Assembly (NCBI RefSeq): GCF_963576545.1 | Contig: NW_026870567.1 | Span: 1 to 64,000, forward strand | From: Limanda limanda | Taxonomy: Eukaryota; Chordata; Actinopteri; Pleuronectiformes; Pleuronectidae | Reading direction: 5' to 3' | DNA length: 64,000 nucleotides | Shown: positions 11,269-25,557 of the stretch, piece by piece | Numbering within the stretch: position 1 is the first letter of the stretch | How the letters are laid out: every line of letters starts with the position of its first letter | The notes under the pieces: model-generated | The model's database searches: none | Told to the model about the DNA's origin: nothing | Seen by the model: only the letters and a program-made list of their open reading frames with translations | Program-made: the position numbers and the translations under genes

Positions 11269-12230
11269 TTCCGAAAGTCGGAGAAGCTCAAGGATGGTAC
11301 TGATCGATGCGCGCAACCCCATTTAGTGGGGGTAGAGCCTACTTGCAAGTCTCTCCGACCTTCACAAAAAAAGTTATTCAAGAATATCTCCTCAGATTTG
11401 GGGGAATTTCGTCGGTCGACCTCTTCCGAAGGTCGTACAAGCTCGGGGATGGTACCAATCGATCCGCAGGACCCAAATTAGTCCAGATGCAACCACTTTC
11501 CAAGTCTCTCCGACCTTCACAAAAAAAGTTATTCAAGAATATCTCTTTCTCCTATGTGCTTTCATCCCTAACCCTAACCCTAACCCTTCCGAAAGTCGGA
11601 GAAGCTCAAGGATGGTACCGATCGATGCGCGCTACCCCATTTAGTGGGGGTAGAGCCTACTTGCAAGTCTCTCCGACCTTCACAAAAAAAGTTATTCAAG
11701 AATATCTCTTTCTCCTATGTGCTTTCATCCCTAACCCTAACCCTAACCCTTCCGAAAGTCGGAGAAGCTCAAGGATGGTACCGATCGATGCGCGCTACCC
11801 CATTTAGTGGGGGTAGAGCCTACTTGCAAGTCTCTCCGACCTTCACAAAAAAAGTTATTCAAGAATATCTCTTTCTCCTATGTGCTTTCATCCCTAACCC
11901 TAACCCTAACCCTTCCGAAAGTCGGAGAAGCTCAAGGATGGTACCGATCGATGCGCGCTACCCCATTTAGTGGGGGTAGAGCCTACTTGCAAGTCTCTCC
12001 GACCTTCACAAAAAAAGTTATTCAAGAATATCTCTTTCTCCTATGTGCTTTCATCCCTAACCCTAACCCTAACCCTTCCGAAAGTCGGAGAAGCTCAAGG
12101 ATGGTACTGATCGATGCGCGCAACCCCATTTAGTGGGGGTAGAGCCTACTTGCAAGTCTCTCCGACCTTCACAAAAAAAGTTATTCAAGAATATCTCCTC
12201 AGATTTGGGGGAATTTCGTCGGTCGACCTC

Positions 12231-12387
12231 TTCCGAAGGTCGTACAAGCTCGGGGATGGTACCAATCGATCCGCAGGACCCAAATTAGTCCAGATGCAAC
12301 CACTTTCCAAGTCTCTCCGACCTTCACAAAAAAAGTTATTCAAGAATATCTCTTTCTCCTATGTGCTTTCATCCCTAACCCTAACCC
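12231..12387 (+). repeat. P2-T with shortened telomeric tract (157 bp)
   Basis: This is the second half of the B dimer starting at 12076. It ends in (CCCTAA)2CCC, matching the variant dimer at 7744 in structure and in its flanking pattern of A monomers. Confidence 0.9.
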
Positions 12388-13683
12388 TTCCGAAAGTCGG
12401 AGAAGCTCAAGGATGGTACCGATCGATGCGCGCTACCCCATTTAGTGGGGGTAGAGCCTACTTGCAAGTCTCTCCGACCTTCACAAAAAAAGTTATTCAA
12501 GAATATCTCTTTCTCCTATGTGCTTTCATCCCTAACCCTAACCCTAACCCTTCCGAAAGTCGGAGAAGCTCAAGGATGGTACCGATCGATGCGCGCTACC
12601 CCATTTAGTGGGGGTAGAGCCTACTTGCAAGTCTCTCCGACCTTCACAAAAAAAGTTATTCAAGAATATCTCCTCAGATTTGGGGGAATTTCGTCGGTCG
12701 ACCTCTTCCGAAGGTCGTACAAGCTCGGGGATGGTACCAATCGATCCGCAGGACCCAAATTAGTCCAGATGCAACCACTTTCCAAGTCTCTCCGACCTTC
12801 ACAAAAAAAGTTATTCAAGAATATCTCTTTCTCCTATGTGCTTTCATCCCTAACCCTAACCCTAACCCTTCCGAAAGTCGGAGAAGCTCAAGGATGGTAC
12901 CGATCGATGCGCGCTACCCCATTTAGTGGGGGTAGAGCCTACTTGCAAGTCTCTCCGACCTTCACAAAAAAAGTTATTCAAGAATATCTCTTTCTCCTAT
13001 GTGCTTTCATCCCTAACCCTAACCCTAACCCTTCCGAAAGTCGGAGAAGCTCAAGGATGGTACCGATCGATGCGCGCTACCCCATTTAGTGGGGGTAGAG
13101 CCTACTTGCAAGTCTCTCCGACCTTCACAAAAAAAGTTATTCAAGAATATCTCTTTCTCCTATGTGCTTTCATCCCTAACCCTAACCCTAACCCTTCCGA
13201 AAGTCGGAGAAGCTCAAGGATGGTACCGATCGATGCGCGCTACCCCATTTAGTGGGGGTAGAGCCTACTTGCAAGTCTCTCCGACCTTCACAAAAAAAGT
13301 TATTCAAGAATATCTCTTTCTCCTATGTGCTTTCATCCCTAACCCTAACCCTAACCCTTCCGAAAGTCGGAGAAGCTCAAGGATGGTACCGATCGATGCG
13401 CGCTACCCCATTTAGTGGGGGTAGAGCCTACTTGCAAGTCTCTCCGACCTTCACAAAAAAAGTTATTCAAGAATATCTCTTTCTCCTATGTGCTTTCATC
13501 CCTAACCCTAACCCTAACCCTTCCGAAAGTCGGAGAAGCTCAAGGATGGTACCGATCGATGCGCGCTACCCCATTTAGTGGGGGTAGAGCCTACTTGCAA
13601 GTCTCTCCGACCTTCACAAAAAAAGTTATTCAAGAATATCTCTTTCTCCTATGTGCTTTCATCCCTAACCCTAACCCTAACCC

Positions 13684-16408
13684 TTCCGAAAGTCGGAGAA
13701 GCTCAAGGATGGTACTGATCGATGCGCGCAACCCCATTTAGTGGGGGTAGAGCCTACTTGCAAGTCTCTCCAACCTTCACAAAAAAAGTTATTCAAGAAT
13801 ATCTCCTCAGATTTTGGGGGAATTTCGTCGGTCGACCTCTTCCGAAGGTCGTACAAGCTCGGGGATGGTACCAATCGATCTGCAGGACCCAAATTAGTCC
13901 AGATGCAACCACTTTCCAAGTCTCTCCGACCTTCACAAAAAAAGTTATTCAAGAATATCTCTTTCTCCTATGTGCTTTCATCCCTAACCCTAACCCTAAC
14001 CCTTCCGAAAGTCGGAGAAGCTCAAGGATGGTACTGATCGATGCGCGCAACCCCATTTAGTGGGGGTAGAGCCTACTTGCAAGTCTCTCCGACCTTCACA
14101 AAAAAAGTTATTCAAGAATATCTCCTCAGATTTTGGGGGAATTTCGTCGGTCGACCTCTTCCGAAGGTCGTACAAGCTCGGGGATGGTACCAATCGATCT
14201 GCAGGACCCAAATTAGTCCAGATGCAACCACTTTCCAAGTCTCTCCGACCTTCACAAAAAAAGTTATTCAAGAATATCTCTTTCTCCTATGTGCTTTCAT
14301 CCCTAACCCTAACCCTAACCCTTCCGAAAGTCGGAGAAGCTCAAGGATGGTACCGATCGATGCGCGCTACCCCATTTAGTGGGGGTAGAGCCTACTTGCA
14401 AGTCTCTCCGACCTTCACAAAAAAAGTTATTCAAGAATATCTCTTTCTCCTATGTGCTTTCATCCCTAACCCTAACCCTAACCCTTCCAAAAGTCGGAGA
14501 AGCTCAAGGATGGTACCGATCGATGCGCGCAACCCCATTTAGTGGGGGTAGAGCCTACTTGCAAGTCTCTCCGACCTTCACAAAAAAAGTTATTCAAGAA
14601 TATCTCCTCAGATTTGGGGGAATTTCGTCGGTCGACCTCTTCCGAAGGTCGTACAAGCTCGGGGATGGTACCAATCGATCCGCAGGACCCAAATTAGTCC
14701 AGATGCAACCACTTTCCAAGTCTCTCCGACCTTCACAAAAAAAGTTATTCAAGAATATCTCTTTCTCCTATGTGCTTTCATCCCTAACCCTAACCCTAAC
14801 CCTTCCGAAAGTCGGAGAAGCTCAAGGATGGTACCGATCGATGCGCGCTACCCCATTTAGTGGGGGTAGAGCCTACTTGCAAGTCTCTCCGACCTTCACA
14901 AAAAAAGTTATTCAAGAATATCTCTTTCTCCTATGTGCTTTCATCCCTAACCCTAACCCTAACCCTTCCGAAAGTCGGAGAAGCTCAAGGATGGTACCGA
15001 TCGATGCGCGCTACCCCATTTAGTGGGGGTAGAGCCTACTTGCAAGTCTCTCCGACCTTCACAAAAAAAGTTATTCAAGAATATCTCTTTCTCCTATGTG
15101 CTTTCATCCCTAACCCTAACCCTAACCCTTCCGAAAGTCGGAGAAGCTCAAGGATGGTACCGATCGATGCGCGCTACCCCATTTAGTGGGGGTAGAGCCT
15201 ACTTGCAAGTCTCTCCGACCTTCACAAAAAAAGTTATTCAAGAATATCTCTTTCTCCTATGTGCTTTCATCCCTAACCCTAACCCTAACCCTTCCGAAAG
15301 TCGGAGAAGCTCAAGGATGGTACTGATCGATGCGCGCAACCCCATTTAGTGGGGGTAGAGCCTACTTGCAAGTCTCTCCGACCTTCACAAAAAAAGTTAT
15401 TCAAGAATATCTCCTCAGATTTGGGGGAATTTCGTCGGTCGACCTTTTCCGAAGGTCGTACAAGCTCGTGGATGGTACCAATCGATCCGCAGGACCCAAA
15501 TTAGTCCAGATGCAACCACTTTCCAAGTCTCTCCGACCTTCACAAAAAAAGTTATTCAAGAATATCTCTTTCTCCTATGTGCTTTCATCCCTAACCCTAA
15601 CCCTAACCCTTCCGAAAGTCGGAGAAGCTCAAGGATGGTACTGATCGATGCGCGCTACCCCATTTAGTGGGGGTAGAGCCTACTTGCAAGTCTCTCCGAC
15701 CTTCACAAAAAAAGTTATTCAAGAATATCTCCTCAGATTTGGGGGAATTTCGTCGGTCGACCTCTTCCGAAGGTCGTACAAGCTCGGGGATGGTACCAAT
15801 CGATCCGCAGGACCCAAATTAGTCCAGATGCAACCACTTTCCAAGTCTCTCCGACCTTCACAAAAAAAGTTATTCAAGAATATCTCTTTCTCCTATGTGC
15901 TTTCATCCCTAACCCTAACCCTAACCCTTCCGAAAGTCGGAGAAGCTCAAGGATGGTACCGATCGATGCGCGCTACCCCATTTAGTGGGGGTAGAGCCTA
16001 CTTGCAAGTCTCTCCGACCTTCACAAAAAAAGTTATTCAAGAATATCTCTTTCTCCTATGTGCTTTCATCCCTAACCCTAACCCTAACCCTTCCGAAAGT
16101 CGGAGAAGCTCAAGGATGGTACTGATCGATGCGCGCAACCCCATTTAGTGGGGGTAGAGCCTACTTGCAAGTCTCTCCGACCTTCACAAAAAAAGTTATT
16201 CAAGAATATCTCCTCAGATTTGGGGGAATTTCGTCGGTCGACCTTTTCCGAAGGTCGTACAAGCTCGGGGATGGTACCAATCGATCCGCAGGACCCAAAT
16301 TAGTCCAGATGCAACCACTTTCCAAGTCTCTCCGACCTTCACAAAAAAAGTTATTCAAGAATATCTCTTTCTCCTATGTGCTTTCATCCCTAACCCTAAC
16401 CCTAACCC
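13684..16408 (+). repeat. Array domain 2, opening with two 319-bp B dimers
   Basis: The B dimers at 13684 and 14003 both carry GATTTTGG (one extra T in N) and GATCTGCAGG (a PstI site, CTGCAG) in P2, so they are a tandem duplicate of one variant. Further B dimers start at 14485, 15292, 15610 and 16091. The extra T puts the two halves of each dimer out of frame and gives the opposite strand its only unusual open frames (13677-13952 and 13996-14271), which are not genes. The P1 at 14485 begins TTCCAAAAG, a variant seen again at 34069, 35351, 38734 and 41310. Confidence 0.9.
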
Positions 16409-16889
16409 TTCCGAAAGTCGGAGAAGCTCAAGGATGGTACTGATCGATGCGCGCTACCCCATTTAGTGGGGGTAGAGCCTACTTGCAAGTCTCTCCGACC
16501 TTCACAAAAAAAGTTATTTAAGAATATCTCCTCAGATTTGGGGGAATTTCGTCGGTCGACCTCTTCCGAAGGTCGTACAAGCTCGCGGATGGTACCAATC
16601 GATCCGCAGGACCCAAATTAGTCCAGATGCAACCACTTTCCAAGTCTCTCCGACCTTCACAAAAAAAGTTATTCAAGAATATCTCTTTCTCCTATGTGCT
16701 TTCATCCCTAACCCTAACCCTAACCCTTCCGAAAGTCGGAGAAGCTCAAGGATGGTACCGATCGATGCGCGCTACCCCATTTAGTGGGGGTAGAGCCTAC
16801 TTGCAAGTCTCTCCGACCTTCACAAAAAAAGTTATTCAAGAATATCTCTTTCTCCTATGTGCTTTCATCCCTAACCCTAACCCTAACCC

Positions 16890-19139
16890 TTCCGAAAGTC
16901 GGAGAAGCTCAAGGATGGTACTGATCGATGCGCGCAACCCCATTTAGTGGGGGTAGAGCCTACTTGCAAGTCTCTCCGACCTTCACAAAAAAAGTTATTC
17001 AAGAATATCTCCTCAGATTTGGGGGAATTTCGTCGGTCGACCTCTTCCGAAGGTCGTACAAGCTCGGGGATGGTACCAATCGATCCGCAGGACCCAAATT
17101 AGTCCAGATGCAACCACTTTCCAAGTCTCTCCGACCTTCACAAAAAAAGTTATTCAAGAATATCTCTTTCTCCTATGTGCTTTCATCCCTAACCCTAACC
17201 CTAACCCTTCCGAAAGTCGGAGAAGCTCAAGGATGGTACCGATCGATGCGCGCTACCCCATTTAGTGGGGGTAGAGCCTACTTGCAAGTCTCTCCGACCT
17301 TCACAAAAAAAGTTATTCAAGAATATCTCTTTCTCCTATGTGCTTTCATCCCTAACCCTAACCCTAACCCTTCCGAAAGTCGGAGAAGCTCAAGGATGGT
17401 ACCGATCGATGCGCGCTACCCCATTTAGTGGGGGTAGAGCCTATTTGCAAGTCTCTCCGACCTTCACAAAAAAAGTTATTCAAGAATATCTCTTTCTCCT
17501 ATGTGCTTTCATCCCTAACCCTAACCCTAACCCTTCCGAAAGTCGGAGAAGCTCAAGGATGGTACCGATCGATGCGCGCTACCCCATTTAGTGGGGGTAG
17601 AGCCTACTTGCAAGTCTCTCCGACCTTCACAAAAAAAGTTATTCAAGAATATCTCTTTCTCCTATGTGCTTTCATCCCTAACCCTAACCCTAACCCTTCC
17701 GAAAGTCGGAGAAGCTCAAGGATGGTACCGATCGATGCGCGCTACCCCATTTAGTGGGGGTAGAGCCTACTTGCAAGTCTCTCCGACCTTCACAAAAAAA
17801 GTTATTCAAGAATATCTCTTTCTCCTATGTGCTTTCATCCCTAACCCTAACCCTAACCCTTCCGAAAGTCGGAGAAGCTCAAGGATGGTACCGATCGATG
17901 CGCGCTACCCCATTTAGTGGGGGTAGAGCCTACTTGCAAGTCTCTCCGACCTTCACAAAAAAAGTTATTCAAGAATATCTCTTTCTCCTATGTGCTTTCA
18001 TCCCTAACCCTAACCCTAACCCTTCCGAAAGTCGGAGAAGCTCAAGGATGGTACTGATCGATGCGCGCAACCCCATTTAGTGGGGGTAGAGCCTACTTGC
18101 AAGTCTCTCCGACCTTCACAAAAAAAGTTATTCAAGAATATCTCCTCAGATTTGGGGGAATTTCGTCGGTCGACCTCTTCCGAAGGTCGTACAAGCTCGG
18201 GGATGGTACCAATCGATCCGCAGGACCCAAATTAGTCCAGATGCAACCACTTTCCAAGTCTCTCCGACCTTCACAAAAAAAGTTATTCAAGAATATCTCT
18301 TTCTCCTATGTGCTTTCATCCCTAACCCTAACCCTAACCCTTCCGAAAGTCGGAGAAGCTCAAGGATGGTACTGATCGATGCGCGCTACCCCATTTAGTG
18401 GGGGTAGAGCCTACTTGCAAGTCTCTCCGACCTTCACAAAAAAAGTTATTCAAGAATATCTCCTCAGATTTGGGGGAATTTCGTCGGTCGACCTCTTCCG
18501 AAGGTCGTACAAGCTCGGGGATGGTACCAATCGATCCGCAGGACCCAAATTAGTCCAGATGCAACCACTTTCCAAGTCTCTCCGACCTTCACAAAAAAAG
18601 TTATTCAAGAATATCTCTTTCTCCTATGTGCTTTCATCCCTAACCCTAACCCTAACCCTTCCGAAAGTCGGAGAAGCTCAAGGATGGTACCGATCGATGC
18701 GCGCTACCCCATTTAGTGGGGGTAGAGCCTACTTGCAAGTCTCTCCGACCTTCACAAAAAAAGTTATTCAAGAATATCTCTTTCTCCTATGTGCTTTCAT
18801 CCCTAACCCTAACCCTAACCCTTCCGAAAGTCGGAGAAGCTCAAGGATGGTACTGATCGATGCGCGCAACCCCATTTAGTGGGGGTAGAGCCTACTTGCA
18901 AGTCTCTCCGACCTTCACAAAAAAAGTTATTCAAGAATATCTCCTCAGATTTGGGGGAATTTCGTCGGTCGACCTCTTCCGAAGGTCGTACAAGCTCGGG
19001 GATGGTACCAATCGATCCGCAGGACCCAAATTAGTCCAGATGCAACCACTTTCCAAGTCTCTCCGACCTTCACAAAAAAAGTTATTCAAGAATATCTCTT
19101 TCTCCTATGTGCTTTCATCCCTAACCCTAACCCTAACCC
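16890..19139 (+). repeat. 2,250-bp higher-order module, copy 1
   Basis: Order is B, five A, B, B, A, B. The second A of the five (17371) carries GCCTATTTGC instead of GCCTACTTGC, the diagnostic mark of this module. The first B of the BB pair has a GGTACT..CAACC head and the second a GGTACT..CTACC head, as in all six copies. Confidence 0.9.
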
Positions 19140-19302
19140 TTCCGAAAGTCGGAGAAGCTCAAGGATGGTACCGATCGATGCGCGCTACCCCATTTAGTGG
19201 GGGTAGAGCCTACTTGCAAGTCTCTCCGACCTTCACAAAAAAAGTTATTCAAGAATATCTCTTTCTCCTATGTGCTTTCATCCCTAACCCTAACCCTAAC
19301 CC

Positions 19303-21552
19303 TTCCGAAAGTCGGAGAAGCTCAAGGATGGTACTGATCGATGCGCGCAACCCCATTTAGTGGGGGTAGAGCCTACTTGCAAGTCTCTCCGACCTTCACA
19401 AAAAAAGTTATTCAAGAATATCTCCTCAGATTTGGGGGAATTTCGTCGGTCGACCTCTTCCGAAGGTCGTACAAGCTCGGGGATGGTACCAATCGATCCG
19501 CAGGACCCAAATTAGTCCAGATGCAACCACTTTCCAAGTCTCTCCGACCTTCACAAAAAAAGTTATTCAAGAATATCTCTTTCTCCTATGTGCTTTCATC
19601 CCTAACCCTAACCCTAACCCTTCCGAAAGTCGGAGAAGCTCAAGGATGGTACCGATCGATGCGCGCTACCCCATTTAGTGGGGGTAGAGCCTACTTGCAA
19701 GTCTCTCCGACCTTCACAAAAAAAGTTATTCAAGAATATCTCTTTCTCCTATGTGCTTTCATCCCTAACCCTAACCCTAACCCTTCCGAAAGTCGGAGAA
19801 GCTCAAGGATGGTACCGATCGATGCGCGCTACCCCATTTAGTGGGGGTAGAGCCTATTTGCAAGTCTCTCCGACCTTCACAAAAAAAGTTATTCAAGAAT
19901 ATCTCTTTCTCCTATGTGCTTTCATCCCTAACCCTAACCCTAACCCTTCCGAAAGTCGGAGAAGCTCAAGGATGGTACCGATCGATGCGCGCTACCCCAT
20001 TTAGTGGGGGTAGAGCCTACTTGCAAGTCTCTCCGACCTTCACAAAAAAAGTTATTCAAGAATATCTCTTTCTCCTATGTGCTTTCATCCCTAACCCTAA
20101 CCCTAACCCTTCCGAAAGTCGGAGAAGCTCAAGGATGGTACCGATCGATGCGCGCTACCCCATTTAGTGGGGGTAGAGCCTACTTGCAAGTCTCTCCGAC
20201 CTTCACAAAAAAAGTTATTCAAGAATATCTCTTTCTCCTATGTGCTTTCATCCCTAACCCTAACCCTAACCCTTCCGAAAGTCGGAGAAGCTCAAGGATG
20301 GTACCGATCGATGCGCGCTACCCCATTTAGTGGGGGTAGAGCCTACTTGCAAGTCTCTCCGACCTTCACAAAAAAAGTTATTCAAGAATATCTCTTTCTC
20401 CTATGTGCTTTCATCCCTAACCCTAACCCTAACCCTTCCGAAAGTCGGAGAAGCTCAAGGATGGTACTGATCGATGCGCGCAACCCCATTTAGTGGGGGT
20501 AGAGCCTACTTGCAAGTCTCTCCGACCTTCACAAAAAAAGTTATTCAAGAATATCTCCTCAGATTTGGGGGAATTTCGTCGGTCGACCTCTTCCGAAGGT
20601 CGTACAAGCTCGGGGATGGTACCAATCGATCCGCAGGACCCAAATTAGTCCAGATGCAACCACTTTCCAAGTCTCTCCGACCTTCACAAAAAAAGTTATT
20701 CAAGAATATCTCTTTCTCCTATGTGCTTTCATCCCTAACCCTAACCCTAACCCTTCCGAAAGTCGGAGAAGCTCAAGGATGGTACTGATCGATGCGCGCT
20801 ACCCCATTTAGTGGGGGTAGAGCCTACTTGCAAGTCTCTCCGACCTTCACAAAAAAAGTTATTCAAGAATATCTCCTCAGATTTGGGGGAATTTCGTCGG
20901 TCGACCTCTTCCGAAGGTCGTACAAGCTCGGGGATGGTACCAATCGATCCGCAGGACCCAAATTAGTCCAGATGCAACCACTTTCCAAGTCTCTCCGACC
21001 TTCACAAAAAAAGTTATTCAAGAATATCTCTTTCTCCTATGTGCTTTCATCCCTAACCCTAACCCTAACCCTTCCGAAAGTCGGAGAAGCTCAAGGATGG
21101 TACCGATCGATGCGCGCTACCCCATTTAGTGGGGGTAGAGCCTACTTGCAAGTCTCTCCGACCTTCACAAAAAAAGTTATTCAAGAATATCTCTTTCTCC
21201 TATGTGCTTTCATCCCTAACCCTAACCCTAACCCTTCCGAAAGTCGGAGAAGCTCAAGGATGGTACTGATCGATGCGCGCAACCCCATTTAGTGGGGGTA
21301 GAGCCTACTTGCAAGTCTCTCCGACCTTCACAAAAAAAGTTATTCAAGAATATCTCCTCAGATTTGGGGGAATTTCGTCGGTCGACCTCTTCCGAAGGTC
21401 GTACAAGCTCGGGGATGGTACCAATCGATCCGCAGGACCCAAATTAGTCCAGATGCAACCACTTTCCAAGTCTCTCCGACCTTCACAAAAAAAGTTATTC
21501 AAGAATATCTCTTTCTCCTATGTGCTTTCATCCCTAACCCTAACCCTAACCC
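19303..21552 (+). repeat. 2,250-bp higher-order module, copy 2
   Basis: Same unit order as copy 1, with the marked A at 19784. It is followed by A and a B dimer (21716) with CGTAAAAGC instead of CGTACAAGC in P2, as is copy 3. Confidence 0.9.
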
Positions 21553-22351
21553 TTCCGAAAGTCGGAGAAGCTCAAGGATGGTACCGATCGATGCGCGCTA
21601 CCCCATTTAGTGGGGGTAGAGCCTACTTGCAAGTCTCTCCGACCTTCACAAAAAAAGTTATTCAAGAATATCTCTTTCTCCTATGTGCTTTCATCCCTAA
21701 CCCTAACCCTAACCCTTCCGAAAGTCGGAGAAGCTCAAGGATGGTACTGATCGATGCGCGCAACCCCATTTAGTGGGGGTAGAGCCTACTTGCAAGTCTC
21801 TCCGACCTTCACAAAAAAAGTTATTCAAGAATATCTCCTCAGATTTGGGGGAATTTCGTCGGTCGACCTCTTCCGAAGGTCGTAAAAGCTCGGGGATGGT
21901 ACCAATCGATCCGCAGGACCCAAATTAGTCCAGATGCAACCACTTTCCAAGTCTCTCCGACCTTCACAAAAAAAGTTATTCAAGAATATCTCTTTCTCCT
22001 ATGTGCTTTCATCCCTAACCCTAACCCTAACCCTTCCGAAAGTCGGAGAAGCTCAAGGATGGTACCGATCGATGCGCGCTACCCCATTTAGTGGGGGTAG
22101 AGCCTACTTGCAAGTCTCTCCGACCTTCACAAAAAAAGTTATTCAAGAATATCTCCTCAGATTTGGGGGAATTTCGTCGGTCGACCTCTTCCGAAGGTCG
22201 TACAAGCTCGGGGATGGTACCAATCGATCCGCAGGACCCAAATTAGTCCAGATGCAACCACTTTCCAAGTCTCTCCGACCTTCACAAAAAAAGTTATTCA
22301 AGAATATCTCTTTCTCCTATGTGCTTTCATCCCTAACCCTAACCCTAACCC

Positions 22352-22508
22352 TTCCGAAAGTCGGAGAAGCTCAAGGATGGTACCGATCGATGCGCGCTAC
22401 CACATTTAGTGGGGGTAGAGCCTACTTGCAAGTCTCTCCGACCTTCACAAAAAAAGTTATTCAAGAATATCTCTTTCTCCTATGTGCTTTCATCCCTAAC
22501 CCTAACCC
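22352..22508 (+). repeat. A monomer with shortened telomeric tract and CTACCAC variant (157 bp)
   Basis: The T tail has (CCCTAA)2CCC. The head also has CTACCACATTT, which interrupts the C4 run of the hairpin stem. It stands where copy 3 of the surrounding block has a normal A (26357), so it is a copy-specific change. Confidence 0.9.
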
Positions 22509-23307
22509 TTCCGAAAGTCGGAGAAGCTCAAGGATGGTACCGATCGATGCGCGCTACCCCATTTAGTGGGGGTAGAGCCTACTTGCAAGTCTCTCCGACC
22601 TTCACAAAAAAAGTTATTCAAGAATATCTCCTCAGATTTGGGGGAATTTCGTCGGTCGACCTTTTCCGAAGGTCGTACAAGCTCGGGGATGGTACCAATC
22701 GATCCGCAGGACCCAAATTAGTCCAGATGCAACCACTTTCCAAGTCTCTCCGACCTTCACAAAAAAAGTTATTCAAGAATATCTCTTTCTCCTATGTGCT
22801 TTCATCCCTAACCCTAACCCTAACCCTTCCGAAAGTCGGAGAAGCTCAAGGATGGTACTGATCGATGCGCGCTACCCCATTTAGTGGGGGTAGAGCCTAC
22901 TTGCAAGTCTCTCCGACCTTCACAAAAAAAGTTATTTAAGAATATCTCCTCAGATTTGGGGGAATTTCGTCGGTCGACCTCTTCCGAAGGTCGTACAAGC
23001 TCGCGGATGGTACCAATCGATCCGCAGGACCCAAATTAGTCCAGATGCAACCACTTTCCAAGTCTCTCCGACCTTCACAAAAAAAGTTATTCAAGAATAT
23101 CTCTTTCTCCTATGTGCTTTCATCCCTAACCCTAACCCTAACCCTTCCGAAAGTCGGAGAAGCTCAAGGATGGTACCGATCGATGCGCGCTACCCCATTT
23201 AGTGGGGGTAGAGCCTACTTGCAAGTCTCTCCGACCTTCACAAAAAAAGTTATTCAAGAATATCTCTTTCTCCTATGTGCTTTCATCCCTAACCCTAACC
23301 CTAACCC

Positions 23308-25557
23308 TTCCGAAAGTCGGAGAAGCTCAAGGATGGTACTGATCGATGCGCGCAACCCCATTTAGTGGGGGTAGAGCCTACTTGCAAGTCTCTCCGACCT
23401 TCACAAAAAAAGTTATTCAAGAATATCTCCTCAGATTTGGGGGAATTTCGTCGGTCGACCTCTTCCGAAGGTCGTACAAGCTCGGGGATGGTACCAATCG
23501 ATCCGCAGGACCCAAATTAGTCCAGATGCAACCACTTTCCAAGTCTCTCCGACCTTCACAAAAAAAGTTATTCAAGAATATCTCTTTCTCCTATGTGCTT
23601 TCATCCCTAACCCTAACCCTAACCCTTCCGAAAGTCGGAGAAGCTCAAGGATGGTACCGATCGATGCGCGCTACCCCATTTAGTGGGGGTAGAGCCTACT
23701 TGCAAGTCTCTCCGACCTTCACAAAAAAAGTTATTCAAGAATATCTCTTTCTCCTATGTGCTTTCATCCCTAACCCTAACCCTAACCCTTCCGAAAGTCG
23801 GAGAAGCTCAAGGATGGTACCGATCGATGCGCGCTACCCCATTTAGTGGGGGTAGAGCCTATTTGCAAGTCTCTCCGACCTTCACAAAAAAAGTTATTCA
23901 AGAATATCTCTTTCTCCTATGTGCTTTCATCCCTAACCCTAACCCTAACCCTTCCGAAAGTCGGAGAAGCTCAAGGATGGTACCGATCGATGCGCGCTAC
24001 CCCATTTAGTGGGGGTAGAGCCTACTTGCAAGTCTCTCCGACCTTCACAAAAAAAGTTATTCAAGAATATCTCTTTCTCCTATGTGCTTTCATCCCTAAC
24101 CCTAACCCTAACCCTTCCGAAAGTCGGAGAAGCTCAAGGATGGTACCGATCGATGCGCGCTACCCCATTTAGTGGGGGTAGAGCCTACTTGCAAGTCTCT
24201 CCGACCTTCACAAAAAAAGTTATTCAAGAATATCTCTTTCTCCTATGTGCTTTCATCCCTAACCCTAACCCTAACCCTTCCGAAAGTCGGAGAAGCTCAA
24301 GGATGGTACCGATCGATGCGCGCTACCCCATTTAGTGGGGGTAGAGCCTACTTGCAAGTCTCTCCGACCTTCACAAAAAAAGTTATTCAAGAATATCTCT
24401 TTCTCCTATGTGCTTTCATCCCTAACCCTAACCCTAACCCTTCCGAAAGTCGGAGAAGCTCAAGGATGGTACTGATCGATGCGCGCAACCCCATTTAGTG
24501 GGGGTAGAGCCTACTTGCAAGTCTCTCCGACCTTCACAAAAAAAGTTATTCAAGAATATCTCCTCAGATTTGGGGGAATTTCGTCGGTCGACCTCTTCCG
24601 AAGGTCGTACAAGCTCGGGGATGGTACCAATCGATCCGCAGGACCCAAATTAGTCCAGATGCAACCACTTTCCAAGTCTCTCCGACCTTCACAAAAAAAG
24701 TTATTCAAGAATATCTCTTTCTCCTATGTGCTTTCATCCCTAACCCTAACCCTAACCCTTCCGAAAGTCGGAGAAGCTCAAGGATGGTACTGATCGATGC
24801 GCGCTACCCCATTTAGTGGGGGTAGAGCCTACTTGCAAGTCTCTCCGACCTTCACAAAAAAAGTTATTCAAGAATATCTCCTCAGATTTGGGGGAATTTC
24901 GTCGGTCGACCTCTTCCGAAGGTCGTACAAGCTCGGGGATGGTACCAATCGATCCGCAGGACCCAAATTAGTCCAGATGCAACCACTTTCCAAGTCTCTC
25001 CGACCTTCACAAAAAAAGTTATTCAAGAATATCTCTTTCTCCTATGTGCTTTCATCCCTAACCCTAACCCTAACCCTTCCGAAAGTCGGAGAAGCTCAAG
25101 GATGGTACCGATCGATGCGCGCTACCCCATTTAGTGGGGGTAGAGCCTACTTGCAAGTCTCTCCGACCTTCACAAAAAAAGTTATTCAAGAATATCTCTT
25201 TCTCCTATGTGCTTTCATCCCTAACCCTAACCCTAACCCTTCCGAAAGTCGGAGAAGCTCAAGGATGGTACTGATCGATGCGCGCAACCCCATTTAGTGG
25301 GGGTAGAGCCTACTTGCAAGTCTCTCCGACCTTCACAAAAAAAGTTATTCAAGAATATCTCCTCAGATTTGGGGGAATTTCGTCGGTCGACCTCTTCCGA
25401 AGGTCGTACAAGCTCGGGGATGGTACCAATCGATCCGCAGGACCCAAATTAGTCCAGATGCAACCACTTTCCAAGTCTCTCCGACCTTCACAAAAAAAGT
25501 TATTCAAGAATATCTCTTTCTCCTATGTGCTTTCATCCCTAACCCTAACCCTAACCC
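23308..25557 (+). repeat. 2,250-bp higher-order module, copy 3
   Basis: Same unit order, with the marked A at 23789. It lies exactly 4,005 bp from copy 2 and shares the following A plus TAAAAG-type B (25721). Confidence 0.9.

Larger units (their letters stand above)
1..13683 (+). repeat. Array domain 1: irregular A/B mixture
   Basis: B dimers start at 653, 1133, 1940, 2584, 3065, 3872, 4842, 5323, 6293, 6611, 7744, 8545, 9026, 9827, 10145, 10463, 11269, 12076 and 12551; the remainder is A monomers in runs of one to five. Three consecutive B dimers (9827-10780) give the longest N-rich stretch. This domain has most of the indel-bearing monomers and little long-range higher-order structure, which suggests less recent homogenisation than the domains to the right (inference). 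Confidence 0.9.

Noticed and set aside
13677..14271. Minus-strand open frames of 91 codons at 13677-13952 and 13996-14271
   Set aside because: They exist only because both B dimers carry the same extra T in the N module. They are duplicates of one indel variant, not genes.
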